Assembly (NCBI RefSeq): GCF_047663525.1
Contig: NC_092612.1
Coordinates: 5,923,501-5,987,500 of the forward strand
DNA from: Anas platyrhynchos
Taxonomy: Eukaryota; Chordata; Aves; Anseriformes; Anatidae
Direction of reading: 5' to 3'
DNA: 64,000 bases
The notes beneath the pieces were generated by a model. It was given only the letters and a program-made list of their open reading frames with translations, did not search any database and was not told the origin of the DNA. Numbering within the stretch: the first letter of the stretch is position 1; the number at the start of each line of letters is the position of its first letter. A program made the translations under genes and the position numbers. Positions 46,185-57,500 of the stretch are shown here, one piece after another.

Positions 46185-48611
46185 CAAGCCGAAACACAGC
46201 TCCCCGTCCCCAGTACTCCTCGCTGTGAGGATGAGGACTGAGGAAGGCTCACCCTGCCTGCAGCTTCTTCAGTTCTTCGTGCGGGGAACTCTTGGAGGAG
46301 CTGGTGCCTCTGGAAAGAAAGCACCTGTTGGTACTGTGGGCATCTGAGCGTGATGCTAACCCACGCAGCGCTGCCCCTTGCATCTGACAAATGTTTTACA
46401 ACTTCAACTTCTTTGCAGGTTCTACTTAAATTTGGTGGAGGAGGCTGTGGCTGAGCAGAGAACTAATTTGTTATTTCAATAACTGGAATAATTTACAATG
46501 GAAAGAAGCTTTTTTTAGTTAAAAGTTGTGTTTCTGATTACAGCTTCCGGTATTTTACCTCGCAGTCCACAAACACTCTTCTTAAACTTGATTCCTGACA
46601 AGTCGCTTTTCTCAATTCTCGCCTTCTTGGACTCCACCAGGGGAAAAGGAAGGCCCTGCTAATATTGCTTGGCTGTTTCCTTCCGGAGGAAGGAGGGGAG
46701 AGTTGAGAAAAAGAGGAATGAAGTAAAATGAATTTACTCTTTGCACATGTGCTGAAAGAATAGGCAGGTGTTCTTGGGAATATCTCATTTAAATCTCTGT
46801 GTATGTGTTTCGAGAGGATGCATCCTCACTTAGAGGAGCCAACATCCCATTGCCGGACCTAATCCTGATGGGGCTGGCATCTGAGGGTTACGCGGGCTGC
46901 CCCCGGCAGGGCTCTTCCCACGCGGGGAGGCCGAGGGAGTCGGTCGAGCACTGCTCCGCTGCCTGGAAAGATTCAGTCATTTCCACCCAAAGCGAGGAAA
47001 TAAAAAGCTCGGTCAGCCATTTCATCTGGAGATACCCCGCCCTCCTCCAACAAATACGAAAAAGGGAAAATGTAGGCTTGGGCCCTCACATATCCCAGCA
47101 GTTTGCACCCATTTGGGCGATGCGATTGGGGTCGGGGCAGGCAAAATAGAAGTTACCTTTATTTTTTTTTTTAATTTCGGCAGAGGAAGTTGTAAGGTTG
47201 ATGTTGCCCCTTTGATATTTGATTTAACCCACTGACTGCCCGGGAAGGAAGGAGTCTGTTTAGTTTACCTTTGTCCTAGATTCAGTTTTAATATCTCATG
47301 TTTAAATGGGGGGGGATCTTTATTCTTAATGATTCATGCCGCCTCAAAGCACAGTGGCTTCTACTTGTGTGCTGCCTTTCCCACTGGGGGATGCAAACAC
47401 AAGAACAATCATTTCAGACTCCTCCTTCAGTTTCCAAGAGAACCTTAGCTGCTCAGGGATAGCTCTGAATTTTAAAAGCATTTTTTTCTTCCAAATTATG
47501 TATTGATTGCACATAAAATAGAAGCACCGTAATATGCAATTTCAAACAAATGCACGGGGGTGCTTGATTGCTTTTAATGCTCCTCCTTTATTTTTATTTT
47601 ATTTTTTTTCCTCCAGCAGAAAACAAAAAGTGGATTCTGTTCCCATAAGCCGCTCTTGCAAAATCCGCACAAACATTTATTAGTCTAGACACAGAATATT
47701 CTCAGCCGGCCTCAGCCTGACGATGGCAAAAAGAAATAAAAATAATAATAATAAAAAAAAAAAAAAAGAAAAGGCAAGCTAATATTGTACTTGGCTGCGA
47801 AAAGGGAAGGGGGGAATCATGCCCCAGGCTAGTGAAGCTGTAACATTTTGCTGGGGCTGCCTGCAGCAACAGATGCATCTCGTTCCCCTGGGCTTCCAGT
47901 CCTGCCTTTTCTCTTCTGCTGAACTTGGCCGCTCGCAAACATTCCCTGTGAGTACCACACCCCGGGCTTCTCCTGGACGCTTTTGATTTGATTGAATGAT
48001 GGCCCCAGGCATGCTCCTCTTCACCAGGCCTGCTCTTGTGCCCCAGAAATCATGTAGCGAATTCATTGATTGGAAAACGTGCAAAATAGGTGGGGTGACT
48101 GGTAGAAATCAAAAGGGTTTGAAATAGGCGATGTGACCGCAGCTTAAACCTGCAGGAAGGGAGCATCGACCCGAATGGTTTATCTGAATCTTCAGCTGCA
48201 ACTTCTGTAAATACCAGCTCCTTCTCCTCATTTGCTACCATGGCAGTTTGCAGACTTTTGCTGAGTTAAAAGGACAAATCATAGTTGTGCGCGTTTGTTT
48301 GATCAGGCCTTTACCTCAGTGCTCACGTTCTCAGACTGCTGGGGTTTTATATTTTTGTCATTTTCTTAGAAAATGGCGAATGATGCATATCCCGGCTTCC
48401 AGATGATTAGTTCCTGTTGCTCCCAATTTGTGTCAGGCTGCGTTTGGTTGGAAATGAAAATGTAATTGCAAATTCCCCTAAACAGCACAACATGTCTGTG
48501 GTATTAATTAAAGCACTGTAAATACGTAGAATATCTGAGAATGCATTCCTTCAAGCGTGGCCGTGTTTTTTTAAACCTACAGAGGAGGCAAAATACGGTA
48601 TTTAGGCTTAG
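46185..48611. other. non-coding stretch between two solo LTRs
   Basis: No ERV internal sequence and no recognisable exon. The open frame at 46799-47149 (+) has no domain. Being host-like, it argues that the flanking LTRs are independent insertions and not the two ends of one provirus. Confidence 0.5.
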
Positions 48612-48615
48612 TAGA

Positions 48616-49490
48616 TGTTATAAATGGCTCAGGATTCAAATTAGGATTAAATAAAAAAATAGGATTTATTAAAAGAATATAAAGGAATAGAGGTAAGCAA
48701 ACAGCGCTGGGTGCACCGGGAGTCTCTGCTCCACCAGGACACACACCAGTTCCATCAAGCAGCTGATTTTTATGCGCCTAGACTAATACATATTCATTAC
48801 TACTTCTAAAAAAGTAGATTATTATAATTAGCTTCCGGGGTCCAGTTCCTCCTACTGGAGCATGCGCATCAGTCTCCTCTGGGGGTCTCTAGGGGTCTTT
48901 CATGCTGAAGGCTCGTAGTCTTCCTCTCACCCTTTGTACTTACTCGGCACTATTCCAAGTTTATGGAACACTCTCTGTACACTCTCCACAGGTCTTGTCT
49001 CCCAACCGTCCTTCAGCTTCTTTTTCCTTCCTCTTAATCTCTTGGCCCCCCCTGGCCAGATACCAAGGATCTACATAGTATCTCATAACAGTCACCAGCA
49101 GTCACCAGTTATTATCAGTTGTTCTGAAACTCCCAAACAGGTTGACGACCACGAGCAATTAAAACATTCTTTCCCAGCTATTTACAGTCATCTACATAAC
49201 ATCTATAGCAGTGTTAAATCAATCTCGAAGAAGACAGAAAAAAAACCCTGTAACTGTTAGAACTAGAAGTCAGGAATAACAAAAGCAAACAGATTCATAA
49301 ATTTAAGGAGTGTTTTCTGAAGACGTGATAAATTGACTGGAATGAGGGGGAGGCTGGGGCACACTGCATCTGTGGTTCAAGAATTAAATTGCCAGTGCAG
49401 GGCCCAGAGGCAGACAGGATTCAAACAGAATTATTCTTTATGGACACAAATTTATGGACACGAATTGGAATTGTTAAAACATTCCTCACA
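48616..49490 (-). mobile_element. class I solo LTR, copy 2 (minus strand)
   Basis: 875 bp, same family and orientation as copy 1, with its own 4-bp target repeat taga (48612-48615, 49491-49494). Its main difference is a 12-bp insertion (ctacatagtat region near 49071-49083). Confidence 0.92.
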
Positions 49491-49494
49491 TAGA

Positions 49495-50455
49495 TGAAAT
49501 GTATTGCTTCTGTGGTGGCAGATCCGTGTCTTGAGACTTTAAACCTGGTGGATCTCGTGCTCGAGCCTTCAAAGGAGATGTTACATAGACAATAAAACGT
49601 CCTGCTTTTCGGGGAGGGCTCTCCTTAGGTCACTCAGAAAACGCCTTCAGTCTTCACTCACTGCAGCATTCACAAAGTGAATGCCTTCCTGTAAGGTTAG
49701 TCACCGATGGCCACTCATTCCATGCTTTCACTAAGAAAAACCTTCGCAGCTTTGAATCCGAATTTCCTGCCCCGCGTTTAGGTGAGCCCGGAGCGGCGTC
49801 AGGCATTGCTGGGCTCCTCGTCCGGCGGCGCTGGTGAAGTGAAAGATGCCAAAAGTGAAGTTTGACAGTGAGCTCGGGGGCTTGTGCTGGCCCGGTGGCT
49901 CTCTAAGCCCCCGTGTCTGAGCAGCGGGAGCATCCGAGCAGCACAGGACGGAGCTCAGCAAGAGGCTGGGGTCAGGGCACTGCTGCAAATAGCAATGCTT
50001 TGCTGGCTGCAGAGGTTAACCAGGTACGCAGCGCTGTTTTACTACATGGTGGAGACCTACGGAGAGTGTTTCTGCCCTCCTTTTTAGCTGAAACATCCCC
50101 AGATTCTAAGGGGAAAAGGAATAGAAGGGACTTGCGGAGTAATGTTCTAGTGAAACCCAGCCTTCCTAAAGAAGCCTGCCTGAATAATTCCTGTGAATAA
50201 CAGACTGTGTTCAGCTATTTCCTAACATAGAAAGGGTGCTGACTGCTTCTTCAGAGTAACATAAGTTAGTGATGCTACTGAAATAGTTGTGGTTCAGACG
50301 TAGATCTAATTTCTCCTAAGCACGCTGAATTCACAGCTGTTGATCCTCCAGAGGAGGCTTTGCAATTGAACACCTGGAGAACAGGTAAATTTCCCACTGC
50401 TGTTCTCCTCTCCTCTTGTTTTGTTTTGTTTTGTTTTGTTTTTCTTAGTAGCATA
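49495..50455. other. probable intron sequence
   Basis: Moderate G+C near 49.75-49.95 kb, no exon recognised. A (GTTTT)n run lies at about 50418-50441, immediately before the duplicated USP42 segment. Confidence 0.35.
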
Positions 50456-51269
50456 GGCTTAAGACTCTGAAGAAAGAGGCTGCTTTTTTTCATTTCCAAC
50501 ACTGGCTGTTCTTCCTGAGCCCCGCCTTCTATTTTTGCAGTCACAGGATATGTGAATGTAAATTCTTGGGAGAGAGGTAGAAAACTCTGTTTCAACTGGT
50601 GTTTTTTTCGGCTATGTGGGGAGACCAAATAGGGTGGTTTTGAATCTTCTGGCTCTTATTCAGAGCAGCAGCATGTGGAGGGAGACAGATGCGTTTGCAT
50701 TTTTAGTGCAATGGGTTCAGAAGCACGAGGGGAAAAAACACTTTTTCTGGGAGCTGGAGAAGGTGTCCTAATCGCAGGAGAGGTTTCTAAATGGCATATC
50801 TTTGCGAGTGTTCCTGTAGTCCGGAGGTTTTTGTTTGTTTGTTTGCCTTTGGAAGGTTTTACTGTTAATCTTCACATCCTTCAGCAGAAGTGAGAAATGT
50901 GATTTTATTTTGTGCAGTGTCACGGACCCTCTGAAATCTACTGGGAAGGATGAATACCTCGCACAGTACCAATGTGATGACGGTGGAGACAAGGAGAAAC
51001 CAAGAAGATCAAAAGAACGTGACCTCATTTCAAAAGAAAACGTTTTGTACGGCAAAGAGTCTTCTGAGCCTGGTGAGAAATTGCGGCAAACTTCCTCTCT
51101 CAAGTGTGACACTGAATGTAGCTCTAAAAAGCTTTCCTCCTCATCTATTGCAGAGAGATGCCAAGGTAGAAAGGACAAGACTAAAAACACTGAGAAAGAG
51201 CATTACCAAAGCAAGAGGGAACATGCTCCTAGTGAAGAGAAGGAGAGTCAAAAAGCAGGTCCTTCCAGC
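50456..51269 (+). pseudogene. partial duplicate of a USP42 3' intron-exon block
   Basis: This 814-bp block matches 62316-63120 of the downstream gene closely. It includes the acceptor (ttttgtgcag) and the start of the last large exon from 50918 ([40 protein letters not shown]). The match stops at 51269 after 'ccttccagc'. The frame stays open and enters unrelated GC-rich sequence. It lies about 3 kb before the first coding exon, in an order that a normal transcript could not use. Confidence 0.88.
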
Positions 51270-51541
51270 GGCCAGGTTCAAAAGGCGTCACGCTGGAGCT
51301 CCGAGTTCGGCGGCGTTCCGAGGCCGTTGTGGCGGTTGTGGAGACGGCCCTGGCTGAGGTGGCTGCTGCTGTCGCTGCTGTCCCCTCTGTCCCCGCTGTT
51401 GCCACTGTTCCCGGACCTTGGAGACCCCCGGTGGCTCCCTGTGACAGGCCCTGTGGCCCCGGGGAGCTGCCCGCCGCCTCGTCGGCCAGCCCGGCAGCAA
51501 TCCTGCCAGCACAGAATAGCTCACTGCGTTTCAGGGTAAAG
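51270..51541 (+). other. GC-rich tail joined to the USP42 duplicate
   Basis: Immediately after the duplication breakpoint a GC-rich, valine/proline/alanine- or leucine-rich stretch keeps the duplicate's frame open to a TAA near 51537 (HCVSG-stop). A donor-like site (tttcagg|gtaaag) lies at 51535. It could be an alternative promoter/first exon, the original neighbour of the duplicated block, or chance openness in GC-rich DNA. Confidence 0.4.
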
Positions 51542-51544
51542 TGA

Positions 51545-52205
51545 CGATTAATTTCTATTTCCTGGCCTGGGTGCTGCTTCCTTCTTTAAGGAAGCTTCAA
51601 GGTTAAAGGTTAAGCTCAGTTATGTCAGGGCCCAAGTCCGTTTCGTGAAGGGGCTCTTGTACGAAAGCTTAAGCTGGGATTGACTCTCCGCTAAGCGGAG
51701 GCCAAACGCGTACCTACTGAGAAGCAGGTCCTAAGTGATAACGTTTTCTAAAGAGACTGCTAAACACATCTGAACAGTGCTGCTGCAGAACTCTGAATGG
51801 GGGGATAGCAACTGTCTTAACTGATCTGGAATCTTGAGTTTACTTTTCAGTGGACAAGAGGTGTGTCTCTCAAGACAAACAAAGAGAGGAGTAACACCCG
51901 ATACTCATGTCAACATAAATTTATGCTCAGAGCGTAGGTGTAGGAACAGCATCGGTATGTATATGGAACATCGGGAGAGGAAGCTCTGTCGGTATTTACA
52001 GTTTTTCTACTACCTTGTCAGAGAGACGTTATCTCCACATTAGAAATGGATGTATTTTGAAAAAGTGGTGGTGGATCGGATTTCTTCTTTCTAGTGTTAA
52101 TATTTGCTCTTGAATCGTACTTAATACCTGGTAATGCCTCAATCAGTTGTCAAAAATAAACTTAAAAATGTGTAAGGCTTATCTCATTGGTCAGTATAAA
52201 GATCA
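51545..52205. other. probable intron sequence
   Basis: No exon, repeat family or regulatory element recognised. Confidence 0.3.
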
Positions 52206-52208
52206 AGG

Positions 52209-52508
52209 CCTTTCCTTTTTTCCTTTTCCTTTTCCTTTTCCTTTTCCTCTTCCTCTTCCTCTTCCTCTTCCTCTTCCTCTTCCTCTTCCTCTTCCTCTTC
52301 CTCTTCCTCTTCCTCTTCCTCTTCCTCTTCCTCTTCCTCTTCCTCTTCCTCTTCCTCTTCCTCTTCCTCTTCCTCTTCCTCTTCCTCTTCCTCTTCCTTT
52401 TCCTTTTCCTTTTCCTTTTCCTTTTCCTTTTCCTTTTCCTTTTCCTTTTCCTTTTCCTTTTCCTTTTCCTTTTCCTTTTCCTTTTCCTTTTCCTTTTCCT
52501 TTTCCTTT
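52209..52508 (+). repeat. CCTTTT / CCTCTT hexanucleotide array
   Basis: About 300 bp of pure pyrimidine hexamers in a sandwich: CCTTTT units, then about 24 CCTCTT units (about 52248-52395), then CCTTTT again. The open frames on both strands (Leu/Phe/Pro or Glu/Lys repeats) are a consequence of the repeat and are not proteins. Confidence 0.97.
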
Positions 52509-52514
52509 CTTCTT

Positions 52515-54325
52515 CCCCAGTATTGTTTTTCTTTTCTCCTTCTCACTGCAGTCTTGATTTTGTTTCTTGTCCCTTAAATGTGTTTTCAGTGTGTTGCTGA
52601 AACATTTTCTCTTTCAATCCGAAAAAAGGAGCTGTCACTGGTGAAGATCGGAGCTTATCTGAAAATCCCTGAGCCCAGGAGCTGTCACCTTAGTCTTCCA
52701 ATCGGACAAGGACGACTTCATTTCTCGTGTAAATGCATTTTTCAGGTTTGCGTATTGTTTTTTCAGGAACGGGAAGTGTGTATAGAATGGATTTAAAATC
52801 AATCTTAAATGTAAAATGTCAAGGGAAAAAAGTTCTAGTTACAACCTCTGCACACAATTTGCCAGCTGTGGGACTAGGAGTTTTCTTATTTACTGTGTTT
52901 TGTTTAACGTGTGTGAAGTTTAATGGATAGCAATCAAGGCGTGCTAGAAATCTGAAAGCACTTTATGCTTTGTTCTCTCAGTCATTTTGGTATAACAAAC
53001 TAGCTTATGTTTTAAACCCTCCATTAGGTTAGTGGTTTCCCTACAGGTAACAAGTCCCTGTGTGCTACAGTAAGACAGTAACAAAACATGAAGTATAGAA
53101 GTTCATCCTGTCATTATTCAGCTTCTGCCTACGGACACACAATTATGCTTATTTAAAGCGGTATCACCTTGAAACCTAATCAGCATTTTAAAAAGGACTT
53201 TGTAGCAGTTATTGGCTTTTGTCCTGGAGGGCTGAGGTTTGTTTTGTTTTGTTTTACATTCAGCATTTCCGTTTCTAGCTTACATTCCCCTGTTGTTTTG
53301 CATGAGGAAAACGTGCAACTTTAGAAAGCAGAACGGAAAGAGCTGCTTTTTAGTCTAACGTTTCAGTTTTTTGTAGGAGTTTTAAATGTGGTAGGAGTAA
53401 AACACCAGAAGTACTGCTGCCAAAGTTCTATTCAAACTTGTATTTCTTGGAGAAGCAGAAGAAGCCCAGGGAGAAATAAATTTGCAAACGTGCTCTTCAT
53501 GCTCTCCTTTCCCAAGATTTCTCTGAGATATAGCCCATCCTCTGTGGGTTTTGAGGTATATGGTTCCCAGGAGTGAGAAGGAAGGCCAAACATCTCTCTT
53601 CTTGGATCTCAACATGCCAGGGCTTTAGTGTACTGCCACTTACGGCTCCGCTTTTTCACCTGGAAAAAGCGACCACATGATGTAGACTGAGGAGCTCTCA
53701 CAAATTAACTTGCTATCACAAAGTGACGCCCAGAAAAGGTGTATTTAAAAGCTAGGCTCATTATAGAATAACAACAACCCCCTCATGATTGGTGCAGTAG
53801 ACAGTGAGGTAGAGGGCGATCCCTGGAAAGACAGAAGAAAAGGAGCAGTGAGTTCTGGGTACCTTTGTGCACACGAAACAGAAAAACGCAGGCAGTGAAG
53901 TAATAGTGTTCCGTTACTAACGCCAGCAATAGATAATTGCAACAATTATCTATTAGATCATAGGTAATAATTAACAGATAATTGTGCAACTCTGGAAATC
54001 AATAAATAACTGATTCCCCTCAGAGAATGTCTTCTACATTTTTATATTAAAAAGACTCCAGAGTTGTAATGGATTAAAATCCTACGGAAGTGAAAGAAAT
54101 GGCATCAGCCACTAGTTCTGCAGAAGCTAAAAGTAATACCGATAGAGTTTAGATGGAAATTTTCACTTTGTGTGTTTAGTTTGGGGATTCTTTTTAAATC
54201 ATTCATACCAGCGATTTAGTTCTTAAGGCTGTTTCTTTGAGATTAAGTGACAGGACTTCTGCTACTCTTTTCTTCTTGGAATGCTTCTTGATATTCTTAC
54301 GTCAACCAGAACTTCTGTCTCTGTC
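52515..54325. other. probable intron sequence
   Basis: No exon recognised before the USP42 acceptor at 54328. A near-palindrome around 'aatagataattgcaacaattatctatt' lies at 53927-53953. Confidence 0.35.
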
Positions 54326-54329
54326 GCAG

Positions 54330-54567
54330 ATGTCAACAATGACCGTAGTTAAGAAGCCCAAATCTTCAAAGTCTAAAAAGCCCTCTTCAAGGCGGTCTGG
54401 CAAATCCAAGAAACCAAGTACTAAAATACTGATGTCACGCACCGCAAACTGGGGCCAGATACCGCCTGCAGAAGATTCAAGCCAAGTCTCTGTGGCCCAA
54501 GGACGTGGAGGTGCTTTTTACTGTAGATCATCTGAAAAATCTAAGGCTTTTGCCCCAAGAGATCTAA
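54330..54567 (+). CDS. USP42: USP42 first coding exon
   Basis: Acceptor tgtcgcag then ATG at 54330 (a second ATG at 54339 fits the human-type MT[IV]V start). Lys/Ser-rich N-terminus, then [20 protein letters not shown]. Donor gtaagt at 54568, phase 1. Confidence 0.8.
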
Positions 54568-57500
54568 GTAAGTGTGAGCTTTATCCTGACTCCATTTTCT
54601 TCAAAGCAAAAGTAGAAAATGCAGTTCTTACTTGTTGCACTGATAGAGAAGGGGACTAGTGTGAACAAAGACTTCAAAAGCAAATCCCCTGAGGCAGCTG
54701 AAGTGACTGATGTTACAGAAATTAATTTTGATATATTTACAGTCAACAGAGAAATCTGGGGAGCTTTGTGTAATGCACAGATTCATCCATGTCTTTTCCG
54801 TTTTGCAAAGAAAAGTGTTTGATTGTTGCTATTCACAGCTTCCATTTTTCACACGTTTTTTGAATGATAACATTGCTCAGGAAAAGATCTGGTATCTGTA
54901 GGGGTACCGTCATTCCTAGTTACTACTTTTTACCTTTTTTCCGTATAATTTCAAGTCTAAGCTTGTGGTTTAAGTTATAATAAGGAAAAAAACAGTAGTT
55001 GAGTTAATCAGGTTAAAGATTATAGATGGAGAGGAACTTGGCATTAGGTACTACAAACAGAATGGCAGTTAGCCTTGCCTTAGAAAAATTAAAATGGTTG
55101 ACGAAAGTTGTTTGTTTTGTTTTTTTTTTCCCCAAAACATTGTGTTGACCAGCCAATTTGAATTTGGCGGTATTAAAGCTGTCTGCAATAAGTTTTTCTG
55201 GCTGCGATTGTAGCTAGCTCCTCTAGGTGCTCCTGCAGAATAGTATTTTTTTAAATACCTTTCTTAGAAACAAACAAACAAAATCTCTTTTTAAATTTAA
55301 CTTTCTTGCAGTCGTTAATGATGGAATTGCTCCACCACAGAGCATTCTTTTTCCACCTGAGAAGATTTGTATGGATTGGCGAGAAACACAAAGTGTTGGA
55401 GTTGGCCTGTACAATCTTGGCAACACATGTTTTCTTAATGCTACTCTACAGTGTTTGACCTACACACCCCCACTTGCCAATTACATGCTTTCTCTCGAGC
55501 ACGGCCAGTCATGTGAGTACTTTCTAACAGTATTTCGAATCTGTTGGACAGCTGTGAAGGTGAAAGAACAGCAGTGATTCTGAGACAAACTTATTTGCCT
55601 GATTTTACCTGTAGAAGCTGGCTTTGAGCACTGTATTAGCAGTGGGCTCCGAATAGCATATGGAGTGCAATTAATGCACTATGTTTGTTTAATGAATTTA
55701 TTTATGTATTTATTTATTTATGTATTTATTAAAGGATCATTTATTGCTTCGTGGGAATAATGAAGTGCATTGGACAGTAATGCATTTAGTAGTAATTTTA
55801 GAGAGTAATACATTTTTCAGCCTGTGGAGTTCACATTCCTGTCAGCCTTTACAAATGTGACTTTGCAGTAGTCTTTTAGATTTCTCATCACAAAATGCAT
55901 TTGAATACAGGCTTAGTGGATATTTTTATTCTGTAAAGTTGTGTGAAATGAAATGTTACAAGACTGTTGGGACATTGGCATCTTGGGAGAATAGAATGTA
56001 GCAAGGAGAGTGGATATCGTATCTATAGTTTAAATTTTACTTAGATGTTTGTTTGTAGTTATGGATATTTTGCTGGACTGGGATGCTTTCTTCTTTCACT
56101 CTTCAGGTCGTGAACAAGATTTTTGCATGATGTGCACAATGGAGACTCACATTAACCAGGCCCTGCGTTGCACTGTTGATGCCATCGAGCCTACGCATGT
56201 TATCAGTAATCTCAGTCGTAAGTGGCTTCAGATGTGTTTCTTTTCGATAGCTTGTAATCTTCAAATACTTATTTGATGTGTATAAGTGGTTTTAACACTA
56301 GAAAGAAGAGAGATTTTAGAAATAGAAGAATGATTTCATTTTTAAATGAGGTGAATACTATCATCTTCTTCTTTAGGAATAGGACAACATTTCCGTTTTG
56401 GCAGTCAAGAAGACGCACACGAGTTCTTGCGCTATACTGTTGATGCTATGCAGGAAGCGTGCTTGAATGGAAGCACCGAGTAAGCATAAACAAGTTCACT
56501 TTCATACATTCTCTAGCACCTTCTAGTCCTTTATTTACTATCAAAAATGATCTCTAGCACCTTTTAGTGCCTTATTTACAATCAGCAACGAAAGTCTACA
56601 TCATCCTTAGTTTTCATAAAACTCTTTGAAGAGTTAACTGTGCGCCTTAAATCTTCTGAGGTCTGATTCTAATTTATTTCCAGATTGGACAGATCTTCTC
56701 AAGCTACCACCATCATTCATCAAATATTTGGAGGATTTCTAAGATCGAGAGGTACTTTAAAAAATATTCCTGTCCTTAGAACTGATCTGTGTCTTTTGTC
56801 GGTAGTAAAGCAGTCTGTAGTTTGTCTAAAATAGTATCTGTCAACAACTTGAATTTGGACAGTTAGTCTCCTTCACATAAGGTTAAGCATTTATATTTTG
56901 CTTCCAGTGAAGTGCTTGAATTGCAAAGCAGTTTCGGATACGTATGAGGCATTTCTTGATATCGCTTTGGATATAAAGGTAAGATGTTTTCTAAATATAA
57001 TTCATGATGTTTAAGTACATGCATAACTTTCTAAATTAAACTTGTTTACCTTAAAAAACCAAACCACATATAACGTTAAAACGTAAGAGCTTGGTGGTGC
57101 TAAGGAAGTGGATTGGACTTTGTCCGTCTGTGGAACCCATGTAAATAGTCTCCACATTTGCATTGGGTTTAAGGGCAAAGAATTCTCTTTCTGCAAAAAT
57201 TATAATGCTGTCATACTTCTCTGTTGTTCTACCCCAATGTACATCTAATTGTTAGACTGATGAATTTGTCCCCAGTATTGATGACAAAGCACACTATAGA
57301 TGCTGTCTAGGCTACTGGAAAAGTATTTGTTCCGAAGTCAAATGACTTCCAGGTGAGGTCAATGCTGAGCATGCTCTTTCTGCCTCCTTCTTCACAGTGC
57401 TCATAGTAGATCGCTTGAGTATGTTAGTAAGATTCTCTTATAAACCACTAGTACGTCTCTGGAATTTTGAATTTACGGTGACTTTACGCTCTTCTTTCTC

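Noticed and set aside
45605-49260. Similar open frames (MYLLGTIPSLWNTL...) at 45.6 and 48.9 kb as a duplicated gene
   Set aside because: Both lie inside copies of the same solo LTR.
45318-49490. A single provirus with LTRs at 45.3 and 48.6 kb
   Set aside because: No viral sequence between them and each LTR has its own 4-bp target repeat.
52147-52600. Leu/Phe/Pro and Glu/Lys repeat proteins
   Set aside because: Direct translations of the hexanucleotide array.
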